Shown here in pieces: positions 1 through 11,980 of a stretch of 64,000 nt of DNA. This stretch comes from Sphingomonas sp. Leaf230 (GTDB lineage Bacteria > Pseudomonadota > Alphaproteobacteria > Sphingomonadales > Sphingomonadaceae): the NCBI RefSeq assembly GCF_001421745.1, contig NZ_LMKW01000010.1, positions 215,131-279,130 of the forward strand, in the 5' to 3' direction. The notes beneath the pieces were generated by a model that searched no databases, was not told the DNA's origin, and saw only the letters and a program-made list of their open reading frames with translations. The position numbers were made by a program, and so were the translations under genes. The first letter of the stretch is position 1. The number at the start of each line of letters is the position of its first letter.

Positions 1-344
1 TCAAGGCAGCACCAGCTCGACTTCACCTCGGCAAGCACGTCTTCGCCGCGCTTGATGATCGTCTCGTAGAACGCACGCGCGCCCTGGACCTTCTCGAGCA
101 GCACCGTCGCGATGACGTCGTCATCGAGAAACGCCGGCTTGCGGTAGGTGATCTCGTGCTTCAGCGCGACCCAGAGGTGCCCCGCCACCGCCTCGGCGGG
201 CGCCAAGCGCTGCCAATGGTCGATCACCGCGGCCTGTACCCACTTCAGATAGTTCGCGTTGTTGACGTGACCCATGAAGTCGATGTCGGCCGGCTCGATG
301 CCGATGGCGTAGGTATGGGGGAGCGCTGTGGACACGTGCTGCAT
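1..344 (-). CDS. acyl-CoA thioesterase, hotdog fold (3' end outside window)
   Basis: The reading frame starts at ATG 344 and runs off the left edge without a stop, so only about 114 N-terminal residues are visible. The segment DIDFMGHVNNANYLKW is the signature of the 4-hydroxybenzoyl-CoA/YbgC-FadM thioesterase group: the Asp is the usual catalytic residue and the HVNNANY stretch starts the central hotdog helix. A conserved HEITYRKPAFLDD strand follows. The family hydrolyses acyl-CoA thioesters in the cytoplasm; the substrate cannot be told from this fragment. It is divergent from clpB across a 172-bp gap. Confidence 0.85.
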   Translation of the reverse strand, partial: MQHVSTALPHTYAIGIEPADIDFMGHVNNANYLKWVQAAVIDHWQRLAPAEAVAGHLWVALKHEITYRKPAFLDDDVIATVLLEKVQGARAFYETIIKRGEDVLAEVKSSWCCL

Positions 345-451
345 ATAGCATGCGAACCTGAACATAGCGATGACGGGGCGGCTTCGATACCGACAATAAA
401 CGCTATTCCTGGCGTGAGGCCGGGGCCCTAGCATCCGACCTGCGCCCGCCT

Positions 452-479
452 CTTGTGTTGCCCAAATACAACACCATCT
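452..479 (+). promoter_or_regulatory. putative RpoH (sigma-32) heat-shock promoter of clpB
   Basis: CTTGTG (452-457) is followed after 14 bp by CACCATCT (472-479). This closely matches the sigma-32 consensus CTTGAA / CCCCATnT at normal spacing. The predicted start lies about 30 bp before the clpB ATG. The spacer also holds a 6-bp inverted repeat, GTGTTG (455-460) and CAACAC (469-474), which may be incidental. A heat-shock promoter is expected for clpB. Confidence 0.65.
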
Positions 480-516
480 TTCGGCCAACACCGAAACACT
501 CCCACAGGAATTCGTC

Positions 517-3096
<2,580 letters not shown>

Positions 3097-3111
3097 ACGT
3101 CATCTCCGAAC

Positions 3112-3152
3112 AAAAAAAGGGGCGGCAGATCGATGATCTGCCGCCCCTTTTT
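3112..3152. terminator. bidirectional rho-independent terminator, clpB / TonB receptor
   Basis: Perfect 13-bp arms (3119-3131 and 3135-3147) with a GAT loop are flanked by A7 on the left and T5 on the right. The hairpin can therefore terminate clpB on the plus strand and the convergent TonB receptor gene on the minus strand. Confidence 0.93.
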
Positions 3153-3171
3153 CTTGGTCTCGTAGGATCGA

Positions 3172-6100
3172 TTACATGTCGATGGTCAGGCCAACGAACA
3201 GGTAGCGACCGATCGCTTCGTAGATGCCTGGGTAGGTGTTGCCGTTGCCAAACGAACCGATCGGCGAAGCCGTCGCGCTGAGGATCGGCGGCGTCTTGTC
3301 GAGGATGTTGTTGACACCCATGCGGTAGGTGAACTTGTCCGCGACCCGCACCGTTGCGGCGAGATCGAAGTAGTTCTGCGCCTTCACGCGGGCATCATTG
3401 ACGAAGAACGGCGCAGCAAGATCGGCATCGCTGCTGGTACGCTCGAACTTGGTGGCCGACAGATAGCGCCAGTTACCCGACAGACCGATGCCGTTCGGCG
3501 TGGTCAGCGAGATACGAGCCTGGTGACGCCACTTGGACATCGGGTAGCCGCACTGCGCGCCGTACAGGCCCGCGCAGTCGAACTTCGCGCCGGCCTTGTC
3601 CGACGTGAACTTGTCGACGTACGTGCCGTTGAACGAAAGCCCGATCGTGCCGATGCTGTCCGAACGGTAGGTATACCCGGCCGACGTCTCGATGCCCTGA
3701 GTCAAGAGTGACCCAGCGTTGACGTTGGTATCGATGATGTAACCGCTCGTACCCTGGAACAGCGTACCGTTTGTACCGCGCTTGATCAGGCTGCAGAGCG
3801 CCTGATCACCGGTCGCAAGGCACTGTGCGATGGTCGTATCTGCGCCAATGACGCCAATCCGATCCTTCAGCTTGATCCGGAAACCATCGACCGACAGGTT
3901 GAAGCCCGGCAGGAACGAAGGACGCAGGATCACGCCAGCGGTGAACGTGTCGGCCTTTTCGGGCTTCAGGTTCGGGTTGCCGCCCAGCAGGCCGTTATAC
4001 TGCTCGGACTCGTTTGGCTGAACCAGACCGAACTGGTTTGCCGCGACACCGGTGAGCGCACATTGTGCAGCCGTATTGCCATTGACGAGACCATTGACGC
4101 GCGGACCAGCGCAAGGATCGGTTGCACCGTCGATCTGCACCGACTGGGTTGCGAACAGTTCCTGCGTATTCGGAGCACGGACCGCACGGTTATAGCCGCC
4201 ACGGAAGCGGATATCGGAGATCGGCGCCCAGACGATCTCGCCCTTGTACGAGCTCGCCGAACCCGCCGTGCTGTAGCTCGAATAGCGGTAGCCGCCATTG
4301 ACCGTCAGTTCGTTGAAGAACGGGCGATCGCTGACGAGCGGAACCTGAAGTTCGCCGAACACTTCCTTCACGTCGTAGCTGCCACGAATCGGCAACGTCG
4401 CGCCGCCCTGGCCGGCGAGATCGCCGCTCAGGAAGGCATTGTCGACTTCGAGAACGAGCGACTCCTTGCGGTATTCGCCACCAACGTTCAGCGCGATGCC
4501 TTCGCTGGCGAACGGCGACTGGACGCCATATTCACCACCCTTGAAGGTCATCGACGCGTTGACGACCTTTTCCTTGTTCTCGCCCGACTGGAAGCCTGGG
4601 GTCTGGACATAACCCAGTGCCGCCGGGGTGATGCCCGCGGAACCGAAGATGTTGAGCGGGACGCAGTTCGGATCGGTGCCGTCGACGACCGAGCGGCAAA
4701 CCGCTTGGCCAAGCGTGGCCGAACCCGGACGCGTGTCGGTGATCGCGTCGAGTGCGCGGGTCGTGCGCGAAACCGAGAACTCGTTGCGATACACCTGGTT
4801 GAACACGGTGCTGCCGAACTGACCATACGCTTCGTACGAGATGCCCTTGTCGATGTCGCCGCGTGCACCCGCTACGAAGCGATACTGGGTGTGACGGAGA
4901 TCGGCCTGACGACCGCCACCCTCGACGTTACGGCGACCGATCTGGACGCTTGCCTGCTGATACTGAGTACCATCGGGGTTCGTCAGGTTGATGACGTTGC
5001 CGTTCGCATCCCGAACCAGATTGGTGTCGCGGAAGAAGGTCGCCCGCTGAGCCGCCGACAGGAACGGATTGTTGCTGTTCAGAACCGTGGTGTTGCTGAA
5101 ATTACCCGATGGCGCGATCTGGGCGGTCGAGCGATCGTCCATGAACATGAATTCGGCGTAAGGCTTGAACGCCTTGCTGACTTCGTAATTGGCGAGGAAG
5201 CCAGCCGTGTAGCGCTTGTCGGGACGCTGGTAGTAGTTCAGCGGGTTGGCATTGTAGAGCGTGCGCCCCGCCACGAGCTGACCTGCGGAGTTCAGCGTGT
5301 AACCGGTCGGAGGACCGCCCTCTCTCGCATCGCCCAGCGTGAAGTTGGCCGGAAACGCGGTTGGCGATCCACCGCAGACATAGTCGTTACCGCCGGCGCC
5401 CGGGGTGTTCAGGCCACACGAGCTGTAATCGCGCGAACCCTGCAGGATCGCACCGATCTTGCGGTAGCCGCCGTAGCCGACAACATGGCCGCGACCGTCG
5501 CTGGTGCCGGCACCGACCTTGAAGTTGATGTCGAACTGCGTGCCGTCGAACGCTTGGCCACTCGGGGCGGGGTTGCCGCTCGCCGCTGACAGTGCCTGGA
5601 AGCGCTCACTGCGGTTGTTGTGGTTGTAGATACCGCCCGAGGTATCGATGCTGAAACCTTCGTAATCGGTGTCGAGCACGAAGTTGACGACGCCGCCGAT
5701 GGCGTCCGAACCATAGACCGAACCCGCGCCGCCGGTGAGCACGTCGACGCGCTTCAACAGCGAGGCCGGGATCATGTTGACGTCGGCAGCGGCGCTGGCC
5801 GTGCTGCTCGACGATGGGTTGCCCGGCATCAGGCGGCGGCCGTTGACCAGCACCAGCGTGCGCGATTCACCGAGGTTGCGAAGATTGATCGTCGCGGTAC
5901 CGGTCGAACCGTTCGACACCGACGAGGTCTGCGTCGCGAACGACGACGGCAGGCTGTTGAGCACGTCCTCGATACGCGTCGCGCCGCGCAGCTTGATGTC
6001 TGCAGCATTCACGACCGTTATCGGGCTCGCCGACGTCAAGTTCGGGTTCGAGATGCGCGAACCGGTGACGACGATATCGCCGCCGCCCGCGGTGCCGGCG

Positions 6101-6282
6101 GCTGCGGGATCCTGGCTAGGCGTGTTGGAGATCGCCGGCGTGGTCGATGCTGCACCGTCGTCACTCGTCGTGCCCTGCGGCGCGGGTGCTGGGGTGGTCT
6201 GCGCGTAGACCGGCAATGCAATCACGGCACCCGCGATCATCGTCGACGCGAGCAGGCAGTCTCGAAACATATGGTTTCGCAT
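3172..6282 (-). CDS. TonB-dependent outer-membrane receptor
   Basis: This 1036-residue outer-membrane transporter has a Sec signal peptide ending near residue 27 (PVYA/Q) and a low-complexity Pro/Thr linker. A TonB-box-like segment, DIVVTGSR, lies at 69-76, followed by a plug domain with LVLVNGRRL and GSVYGSDAIGG (about 143-198). A large beta-barrel follows. A Cys pair around the Tyr-Ser-Ser-Cys-Gly and Tyr-Val-Cys-Gly-Gly segments suggests a disulfide-bonded extracellular loop. The last residue is Met, not the usual aromatic residue of barrels. Family members import large nutrients using TonB-ExbBD energy. No substrate-specific enzyme or regulator sits beside it, so the ligand is unknown. 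A ribosome-binding site (AAAGGGA) precedes the ATG. Confidence 0.93.
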   Translation of the reverse strand: MRNHMFRDCLLASTMIAGAVIALPVYAQTTPAPAPQGTTSDDGAASTTPAISNTPSQDPAAAGTAGGGDIVVTGSRISNPNLTSASPITVVNAADIKLRGATRIEDVLNSLPSSFATQTSSVSNGSTGTATINLRNLGESRTLVLVNGRRLMPGNPSSSSTASAAADVNMIPASLLKRVDVLTGGAGSVYGSDAIGGVVNFVLDTDYEGFSIDTSGGIYNHNNRSERFQALSAASGNPAPSGQAFDGTQFDINFKVGAGTSDGRGHVVGYGGYRKIGAILQGSRDYSSCGLNTPGAGGNDYVCGGSPTAFPANFTLGDAREGGPPTGYTLNSAGQLVAGRTLYNANPLNYYQRPDKRYTAGFLANYEVSKAFKPYAEFMFMDDRSTAQIAPSGNFSNTTVLNSNNPFLSAAQRATFFRDTNLVRDANGNVINLTNPDGTQYQQASVQIGRRNVEGGGRQADLRHTQYRFVAGARGDIDKGISYEAYGQFGSTVFNQVYRNEFSVSRTTRALDAITDTRPGSATLGQAVCRSVVDGTDPNCVPLNIFGSAGITPAALGYVQTPGFQSGENKEKVVNASMTFKGGEYGVQSPFASEGIALNVGGEYRKESLVLEVDNAFLSGDLAGQGGATLPIRGSYDVKEVFGELQVPLVSDRPFFNELTVNGGYRYSSYSTAGSASSYKGEIVWAPISDIRFRGGYNRAVRAPNTQELFATQSVQIDGATDPCAGPRVNGLVNGNTAAQCALTGVAANQFGLVQPNESEQYNGLLGGNPNLKPEKADTFTAGVILRPSFLPGFNLSVDGFRIKLKDRIGVIGADTTIAQCLATGDQALCSLIKRGTNGTLFQGTSGYIIDTNVNAGSLLTQGIETSAGYTYRSDSIGTIGLSFNGTYVDKFTSDKAGAKFDCAGLYGAQCGYPMSKWRHQARISLTTPNGIGLSGNWRYLSATKFERTSSDADLAAPFFVNDARVKAQNYFDLAATVRVADKFTYRMGVNNILDKTPPILSATASPIGSFGNGNTYPGIYEAIGRYLFVGLTIDM

Positions 6283-6556
6283 GGTGGTCTATCCCTTTAA
6301 TATCGGCGAACGTTTCCGGCCGATACGATCTATTGTGCGGTCGCCCGACCGCAGCTGGCAGCGATTTCGCAAGTCAGAGCTGCCTTGTCCAAAAGAAAAG
6401 TACAGGATCGCTGCCACTCGTCGCATTACGACAGTCATGTTACCCAATGGCCACAATTTCGGGACGATGCCGTAACGGAATGCCGCATGTGATGGACTTG
6501 CCGCTCTGGCCGGCGCTGCCTATTCCGACGCTTCTCGCTAACGATGTAGGACGCCC

Positions 6557-7078
6557 ATGCGGATCACGATTCTGGCAATTTCGAGCTTGATGATCATGGC
6601 GCTGCATCCGGCGGCCGCGGCATCCAAGCCGCGCAAGGCGGAGCGGTCCCCGCTGCTCGTTGCCGTTACGCAATGCCGCACCGTGACCGAGCCACTGGCG
6701 CGGCTGGCCTGCTTCGATCACTCGGTGGCGGCGCTGGATACCGCGGAAGCCGATCAAGCGGTCGTCGTCATCGATCAGCAACAGGTTCGCGAAACGCGCC
6801 GAAATCTGTTTGGGATCACGCTGCCCGATACCGGCTTGTTCGGCAACGCTAACGACCTACCGCAGATCGAGACGACTCTCGCCGGTGCGTCGGTGGACGG
6901 CGCTGGTCGATGGAGTTTCCAACTGGCCGATGGCGCGCGATGGATCCAGACGGATGATTACACGATCGCGCGGCGTCCACGGGCAAACGATAAAGTCGTC
7001 ATCAAGCGCGGAGCCTTGGGGAGTTTTTGGCTAAGCGTCGGCGGCCAGCCGGGTGTGAAGGCGAAGCGCCTGAACTAA
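6557..7078 (+). CDS. secreted protein of unknown function with CxxxxxxxxRLACFD motif
   Basis: This is a 173-residue protein with a Sec signal peptide (about 1-22, ending ALHPAAAA). The mature start carries a Cys followed by a RLACFDHSVAAL segment. Similar Cys...RLxCYD motifs open several periplasmic families, such as TagO/VasI-like proteins, where the two Cys residues probably pair. The rest looks like a small beta domain (SFQLADGARWIQTD, then a KVVIKRGALGSF strand). Function is unknown. It is divergent from the TonB receptor across 274 bp that hold no recognised gene, and convergent with the M23 peptidase. Confidence 0.75.
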   Translation: MRITILAISSLMIMALHPAAAASKPRKAERSPLLVAVTQCRTVTEPLARLACFDHSVAALDTAEADQAVVVIDQQQVRETRRNLFGITLPDTGLFGNANDLPQIETTLAGASVDGAGRWSFQLADGARWIQTDDYTIARRPRANDKVVIKRGALGSFWLSVGGQPGVKAKRLN

Positions 7079-7089
7079 GTGCTCGTCAC

Positions 7090-7932
7090 CTACGGTCGCA
7101 TTGCGCCAGCAACCAGCATTGGGTCGAGCTTGGCGTCGTTCCAGCGTAGCGCCCAGTGGAGGTGCGGGCCGGTGGCGCGGCCGGTCATGCCGGAGGCGCC
7201 GATCGGCTGGCCCTTGGTTACGTGATCGCCGAGCTTCACGTCGATCCGCGACAGATGGAGGAACGCGCTATTGAGGCCCATGCCGTGGTCGAGCATCAGG
7301 AGGTTGCCCTCCAGCGTGAAGGGGTGATCGGCGGCGAGGATCACGACGCCGTCGGCGGGGGCGGTGACGATCGTGCCGGTCGGGATGGCGATGTCGGTGC
7401 CTGAATGATAGCTGCCGGGTTCGCCTTTGTAGACGCGTTGCGATCCGAACAGGCCGGAGATGCGACCGGTGGCGGGCCATGCGAAGGACTGCCGCCAGCC
7501 TTGCGCGTCGGTATTGCGCGCGCGGGCGGCGACGATCTGCGCGAGTTCGGGCGGGCGGAGCTTGGCGAAGACCGGGTCTGGCGCGGGGAATTTGGGGAGC
7601 GTGTTCAGCCGCTCGATCCGCCACGCGCGCGGCGCGATCGAGAGGCTTTGCGTGACACTGCGGCCGTCGGCGAGCGCGGCTATCAGTGTCGCTTGCGACC
7701 CCGCGTCGCGGTCGAAACCGGCGATGAAGCGGCCGTCGGGGGATAGCGCGATCGGCTTGCCGTTCAACGTGAGCGTGCGCGCGCCGTCGGGGGCGGCGCC
7801 AAGGATCAGGCCGCCCTGGCTGAGCGTGCCGGTCCAGCGGAAGGTGGACTGGGACGCGGTATTCGAGGGCGGTGCTTGCTGGCCGGCGGCACTGGATGCA
7901 GCCAGCAGGACGAGCACCGCCGCGCGGATCAT
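7090..7932 (-). CDS. M23 family metallopeptidase
   Basis: This 280-residue exported protein has a signal peptide (about 1-17) and an N-terminal immunoglobulin-like region. The C-terminal LytM/M23 domain retains the zinc ligands H176 and D180 (YHSGTDIAIP) and the H257-L-H259 motif (GPHLHW), so it should be an active peptidoglycan endopeptidase. Its ATG overlaps the stop codon of the upstream DUF2093 gene by 4 bp, so the two are translationally coupled. It acts in the periplasm on cell-wall cross-links. Regulators of such enzymes are not visible here. Confidence 0.92.
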   Translation of the reverse strand: MIRAAVLVLLAASSAAGQQAPPSNTASQSTFRWTGTLSQGGLILGAAPDGARTLTLNGKPIALSPDGRFIAGFDRDAGSQATLIAALADGRSVTQSLSIAPRAWRIERLNTLPKFPAPDPVFAKLRPPELAQIVAARARNTDAQGWRQSFAWPATGRISGLFGSQRVYKGEPGSYHSGTDIAIPTGTIVTAPADGVVILAADHPFTLEGNLLMLDHGMGLNSAFLHLSRIDVKLGDHVTKGQPIGASGMTGRATGPHLHWALRWNDAKLDPMLVAGAMRP

Positions 7933-8129
7933 CGCGGGGCCATCGCTTCGCTGGCGGCGGCAGCGGTGGCGTAGGCTTCCTGGCGCGCGACGCTCCAGTA
8001 GCGCAGGTCTTCGAGCGCGATGCGGTGGCCGGTGGCGGCGCAGGCGACGTGATCGCCGGGGCTGAGCACGCGGAAACCGTTGGCCATATAGTGCAGGCGC
8101 GCGGCGCGGTCGGAGTTGGACATCAGCAT
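7929..8129 (-). CDS. DUF2093 domain-containing protein
   Basis: This 66-residue protein has the hallmark DUF2093 core: LHYMANGFRVLSPGDHVACA followed by TGHRIALEDLRYWS. The start at 8129 is chosen because AGAAG lies seven bases upstream; a second ATG at 8123 is possible, and the longer open frame to 8228 runs back into xseA. The family is alphaproteobacterial, small and of unknown function. The gene lies 13 bp after xseA and overlaps the M23 peptidase start by 4 bp, forming an xseA-DUF2093-M23 operon. Confidence 0.85.
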   Translation of the reverse strand: MLMSNSDRAARLHYMANGFRVLSPGDHVACAATGHRIALEDLRYWSVARQEAYATAAAASEAMAPR

Positions 8130-8142
8130 TGCGGGTCTTCTT

Positions 8143-9567
8143 TTATAGCAAGGTGGGCTGGCGTGGCGGCGCGTCGGCCGCGGGCTTTGCCTTAGGGCCA
8201 GCATAGGTTTTGGCGGCGGGGCGCTCAAGGCCGGTGTCCGTCACCGCGTCCACCACGCCGTCGCGGAAGTGGAGCGTCAGCGTGCCCGCGTCGCGTGCCG
8301 ACTTCGCAGAGGCGAGCGTTTCGCCGCCGGGGCGGGCGGTAATGCGCGCATAGCCGCGGTCGAGGATCGCGTCGGGATTGAGCGACTGGACGAGGCGCCA
8401 CGTCGCGTCGAGCTGCGCGCGTTTGGCTTCGAGCTTGCGTTCGAGCGTGGCGGGACGGAGTGCTGCGCCCGAGCGATCGAGGCTTCCCCGTGCCAACGTT
8501 AGGCGACGCTCCAGGCCCCGATCGAGCCGTTGGCCGAAGTCGTCGGCGCGCTGGCGCTGCGGCCCGAGCAACTGGTCGCGCTTCGGCAGCAACCGCGCCA
8601 GTGCATCGAGCCGTTCTCGGCCGCGCTCGACGTGGCGGCGCGCACACCGCTCGGTGCGGTTGCGGTGGCTGTCGATCGTCAGCCGCAGGTCGGCGAGCAC
8701 CGGCACCGCGATCTCGGCCGCGGCAGTCGGTGTCGGTGCGCGCAGGTCGGCGGCGAAATCGCACAAGGTGGTGTCGGTCTCGTGGCCCACGGCGGATATG
8801 ATCGGGATCGTGCAGGCAGCGACCGCGCGGACGACGACTTCCTCGTTGAACGACCACAGATCCTCGACCGAACCACCGCCGCGCGCGACGATCACCAAGT
8901 CGGGGCGTGGCACCGGGCCGCCGGGTACGATCGCGTCGAAGCCGCGGACGGCGGCGGCGATCTCGGCGGCGGAACCCTCCCCCTGCACCTTCACCGGCCA
9001 GACGATGACGTGCGTCGGGCAGCGATCCTCTAGGCGGTGGAGGATGTCGCGGATCACCGCGCCGGTGCCCGAGGTGACGACGCCGATCACCTTCGGCATG
9101 AACGGCAGGCGCTTCTTCCGCGTGCCGTCGAACAGTCCCTCGCCTGCCAGTTTCGCCTTCAGTTTCTCGAGCAGCGCCATCAGCGCGCCGGCGCCGGCCA
9201 GCTCCATCCGCTCGATGACGATCTGGTATTTCGAGCGGCCGGGATAGGTGGTGAGCTTGCCGGTCGCGATCACCTCGATGCCGTCCTGCGGCACGAAGGC
9301 GAGGCTCGACGCATTGCCCTTCCAGATGACGCCGTCGATCACCGCCTGGTCGTCCTTGAGCGACATGTAGCAATGCCCGGAGGCGACGCGCTTCCAGCCC
9401 GAGATCTCGCCGCGCAGGCGGACATGGCCGAATTCGCCCTCGACCATCCGCTTCAGCTTGAAGGCGAGTTCGCCGACCGACATGGCGAGTGCGTTGTCGC
9501 CGGGGACTTGCTCGGCTACCAGCCGGCCCATGTCGCTGGACAATTCATCGGAAAAGGGATCGGGCAT
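8143..9567 (-). CDS. xseA: exodeoxyribonuclease VII large subunit
   Basis: This 474-residue subunit (E. coli 456) has an N-terminal OB-fold ([20 protein letters not shown], then [11 protein letters not shown]) that binds single-stranded DNA. The catalytic domain includes [18 protein letters not shown] and the [19 protein letters not shown] and [15 protein letters not shown] signatures. A coiled C-terminal region contacts the XseB subunits, whose gene is not in the window. The enzyme degrades single-stranded DNA in the cytoplasm. The ATG at 9567 shares bases with the ATG of divergent purD at 9566. An in-frame extension to 9666 lies wholly inside purD and is unlikely to be used. Confidence 0.96.
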   Translation of the reverse strand: MPDPFSDELSSDMGRLVAEQVPGDNALAMSVGELAFKLKRMVEGEFGHVRLRGEISGWKRVASGHCYMSLKDDQAVIDGVIWKGNASSLAFVPQDGIEVIATGKLTTYPGRSKYQIVIERMELAGAGALMALLEKLKAKLAGEGLFDGTRKKRLPFMPKVIGVVTSGTGAVIRDILHRLEDRCPTHVIVWPVKVQGEGSAAEIAAAVRGFDAIVPGGPVPRPDLVIVARGGGSVEDLWSFNEEVVVRAVAACTIPIISAVGHETDTTLCDFAADLRAPTPTAAAEIAVPVLADLRLTIDSHRNRTERCARRHVERGRERLDALARLLPKRDQLLGPQRQRADDFGQRLDRGLERRLTLARGSLDRSGAALRPATLERKLEAKRAQLDATWRLVQSLNPDAILDRGYARITARPGGETLASAKSARDAGTLTLHFRDGVVDAVTDTGLERPAAKTYAGPKAKPAADAPPRQPTLL

Positions 9568-10828
9568 GAACGTCCTGCTGCTGGGCTCGGGGGGGCGCGA
9601 ACATGCGCTCGCGTGGAAGCTGGTGCAATCTCGCGGCCTCGATACGCTGTATGCCGCGCCGGGCAACCCCGGGATCGCACGCGTTGCGACGCTCGTGCCG
9701 CTCGATGCGACGGATCATAGCGCGGTGGTGGCGTTCGTCCGCGAGCATGAGGTCGGGTTGGTCGTGATCGGACCCGAGGCGCCGCTGGTCGACGGACTGG
9801 CGGACTCGCTGCGCACGGCGGACGTTCCGGTGTTCGGGCCTTCGAAGGCGGCGGCCCAGCTGGAGGGGTCGAAGGGCTTCACCAAGGATCTGTGCCTGCG
9901 CGCCGGCATCCCAACCGCAGGCTATGTCCGCGTCAAGACCCGCGAAGAGGCGGATATCGCACTCGCCCGCACCTTCTCGTTGCCGGTGGTCATCAAGGCG
10001 GACGGGCTCGCCGCCGGCAAGGGCGTGGTCATCGCATTCAGCGCGGCCGAAGCCGATGCCGCGCTCGATGCGCTGTTCGCCGACGGCGAGGCCGAGGCGG
10101 TGATCGAGGAATTCCTCGAAGGCGAGGAGGCTAGCCTCTTCGTGCTGACCGACGGCGTGTCGCTGATGCCGTTCGGCTCCGCGCAGGATCACAAGCGCGT
10201 CGGCGAGGGCGATACCGGGCCGAATACCGGCGGGATGGGCGCGTACAGCCCTGCCCTCGTTCTGACGCCAGCGCTGGAGAAGCGCGCGATCGACGAGATC
10301 GTTGCGCCGACGGTGGCGGCGATGGCGGCGGAGGGTATGCCGTTCTCGGGCGTGCTGTATGCGGGGCTGATGCTGACGCCGCAGGGGCCAAAGCTGATCG
10401 AATATAATGCTCGGTTCGGGGATCCCGAGACGCAGGTGCTGATGATGCGCTTCCAGGGCGACCTGCTCGCGACGATGCTGGCGACCGCCGAGGGACGGCT
10501 CGGCGAGATGCCTGCGGCGCAGTTCAGCGACGAAACCGCGCTGACGGTGGTGATGGCGGCGGAGGGGTATCCGGGGACGCCCAAGGCTGGTGGCGCGATC
10601 ATCGGGCTGGATTCCGCGCGAGCCGCAGGCGGCACGGTGTTCCATGCGGGCACGCGGCTGGAAGATGGCGGGCTGGTCGCATCAGGCGGGCGCGTACTGG
10701 CCGTGACGGCGACCGGCGACGACGTCGCGACGGCGCAGGCCAACGCCTACCGCGCGGTCGAGGCGATCGATTTCGCGGAAGGCTTCTACCGCCGCGACAT
10801 CGGTTGGCGCGAGATCGCGCGCGGGTGA
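9566..10828 (+). CDS. purD: phosphoribosylamine--glycine ligase (GAR synthetase)
   Basis: This 420-residue ATP-grasp enzyme opens with [19 protein letters not shown], the nucleotide-binding start of Pur[15 protein letters not shown] is the ATP-grasp lysine loop, [20 protein letters not shown] is the conserved central signature, and [12 protein letters not shown] holds the metal ligands. It makes glycinamide ribonucleotide in the second step of purine synthesis. The start has a good ribosome-binding site (AAAAGGGA, 9552-9559) located inside xseA. An in-frame upstream extension to 9458 is rejected because it lies wholly within xseA. Confidence 0.97.
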   Translation: MNVLLLGSGGREHALAWKLVQSRGLDTLYAAPGNPGIARVATLVPLDATDHSAVVAFVREHEVGLVVIGPEAPLVDGLADSLRTADVPVFGPSKAAAQLEGSKGFTKDLCLRAGIPTAGYVRVKTREEADIALARTFSLPVVIKADGLAAGKGVVIAFSAAEADAALDALFADGEAEAVIEEFLEGEEASLFVLTDGVSLMPFGSAQDHKRVGEGDTGPNTGGMGAYSPALVLTPALEKRAIDEIVAPTVAAMAAEGMPFSGVLYAGLMLTPQGPKLIEYNARFGDPETQVLMMRFQGDLLATMLATAEGRLGEMPAAQFSDETALTVVMAAEGYPGTPKAGGAIIGLDSARAAGGTVFHAGTRLEDGGLVASGGRVLAVTATGDDVATAQANAYRAVEAIDFAEGFYRRDIGWREIARG

Positions 10829-10836
10829 TGCGTCTC

Positions 10837-10962
10837 GATCCTCCCCCGCCAGGGGGAGGTGGCTGGCTCTTGCCAGACGGAGGGGGAGGTAGGCAAAACC
10901 CCTGTTCCGTTTCCTCCCCCTCCGTCACCTTCGGCGACACCTCCCCCTTGCGGGGGAGGATC
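10837..10962. repeat. palindromic repeat, family D copy 1 (126 bp)
   Basis: Outer arms GATCCTCCCCC and GGGGGAGGATC bracket nested arms: GGGGGAGGT paired with ACCTCCCCC, and ACGGAGGGGGAGG paired with CCTCCCCCTCCGT. It fills the purD to HHH-protein gap and could fold as one long cruciform. It may also act as purD's terminator or mRNA 3' protector, an inference without direct support. Confidence 0.8.
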
Positions 10963-11018
10963 GTCAGGTACGAGCCAGCCAATTAGGTCTCGCCGCCCTT
11001 CGCGGGTGACGCTACGGT

Positions 11019-11816
11019 ATGGGAATGAACGAAACTTCCGCGACCTCCGCCTCGGGCCTGAGCCTGCTGCCCGACGGCATCGCCACGCTGACCGCGATCC
11101 ACTTCACGATCATCGCCGTCGTGGCGGTCCTCGTCGTGATCGGCTTGCTCTGGGGCATCAAAGCCAAGCGCAGCCGCGTGAAGGCGTCGCGCGACGTGAT
11201 CGCCAACGCGGAGGAGGCCGGCGTTCCGCCCGAGCCGGCTTCGGCAAAGCCCGCGGTTCAGGAACGCAAGGCTGAGCAATCGCAGGCGCAGTCGCAAATC
11301 GCGGCTGCCCCGGTTGTGCCGCCCCCCGCTCCGGTCCGGCCTGCCCCGCCCCGGCCTGAGCCGACCCCGCCTGTACCGCCCGTAAGCAGCGCACCCGAAC
11401 AGGTGCCTGTTTCGCGCGAAGACGATGCGGTGCAAGCGCCCGATCGCCTGGCCGACGAACCGATCGCCGCTGCGTCGCCTTTTGACGCGAGTCCGGCGAC
11501 CGAAACTGCCGCTCCCGCACCCGTAGCGCCGTCCGAAGAGGCTCCAATCGCACCGGCAGTACCGGCGCTGTCCTATGCGGACGGGCCCGTCACGCAGTTG
11601 AAAGGGCTCGGGCCGAAAGTTGCCGCACAGCTCGGCGCGCTCGGCGTTTCGACGGTCGGCGAGATGGCGGCGCTGTCGGAGAGCGAGGCGCAGCGCATCG
11701 ACGCGCAGCTTGGCAATTTCACTGGTCGGATGGGTCGCGATCGCTGGATCGAGCAGGCGCGGTTGCTGGCCGCCGGTGACAAGGCGGGCTTCGAGGCGGT
11801 GTTCGGCAAGCTCTGA
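11019..11816 (+). CDS. membrane-anchored protein with C-terminal helix-hairpin-helix domain
   Basis: This 265-residue protein has one N-terminal membrane helix (about 24-47) and a short basic stretch. A long Pro/Ala-rich linker (about 65-180) follows, then a C-terminal HhH_5-type domain with VTQLKGLGPKVAAQLGALGV, ending in a segment resembling FTGRMGRDRW. This C-terminal module recurs in alphaproteobacterial proteins, some labelled as fused to complex I subunit E. It probably binds nucleic acid or a protein partner at the membrane, but the role is unknown. Start 11019 or the ATG at 11025 are both possible. Confidence 0.8.
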   Translation: MGMNETSATSASGLSLLPDGIATLTAIHFTIIAVVAVLVVIGLLWGIKAKRSRVKASRDVIANAEEAGVPPEPASAKPAVQERKAEQSQAQSQIAAAPVVPPPAPVRPAPPRPEPTPPVPPVSSAPEQVPVSREDDAVQAPDRLADEPIAAASPFDASPATETAAPAPVAPSEEAPIAPAVPALSYADGPVTQLKGLGPKVAAQLGALGVSTVGEMAALSESEAQRIDAQLGNFTGRMGRDRWIEQARLLAAGDKAGFEAVFGKL

Positions 11817-11980
11817 GCTACGGCTTCGCGCGAGACGGATCAGGCCGGGATCGCCGCGCGATCGGTCAACCTCGATCCGCACGCGCGGATGACGATTGGC
11901 TCTATGCTCCACGCGCGCCGACGGGCATGTCAGACGCGTCGCATCTCGATGTAGGAGAGCGGCCGATAACAGGGCGATGA

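Noticed and set aside
4063..5589. 508-codon plus-strand frame inside the TonB receptor
   Set aside because: Antisense to a well-defined receptor; Arg/Ala/Val-rich with no domain. The same applies to the antisense frames across gltB and CDC48.
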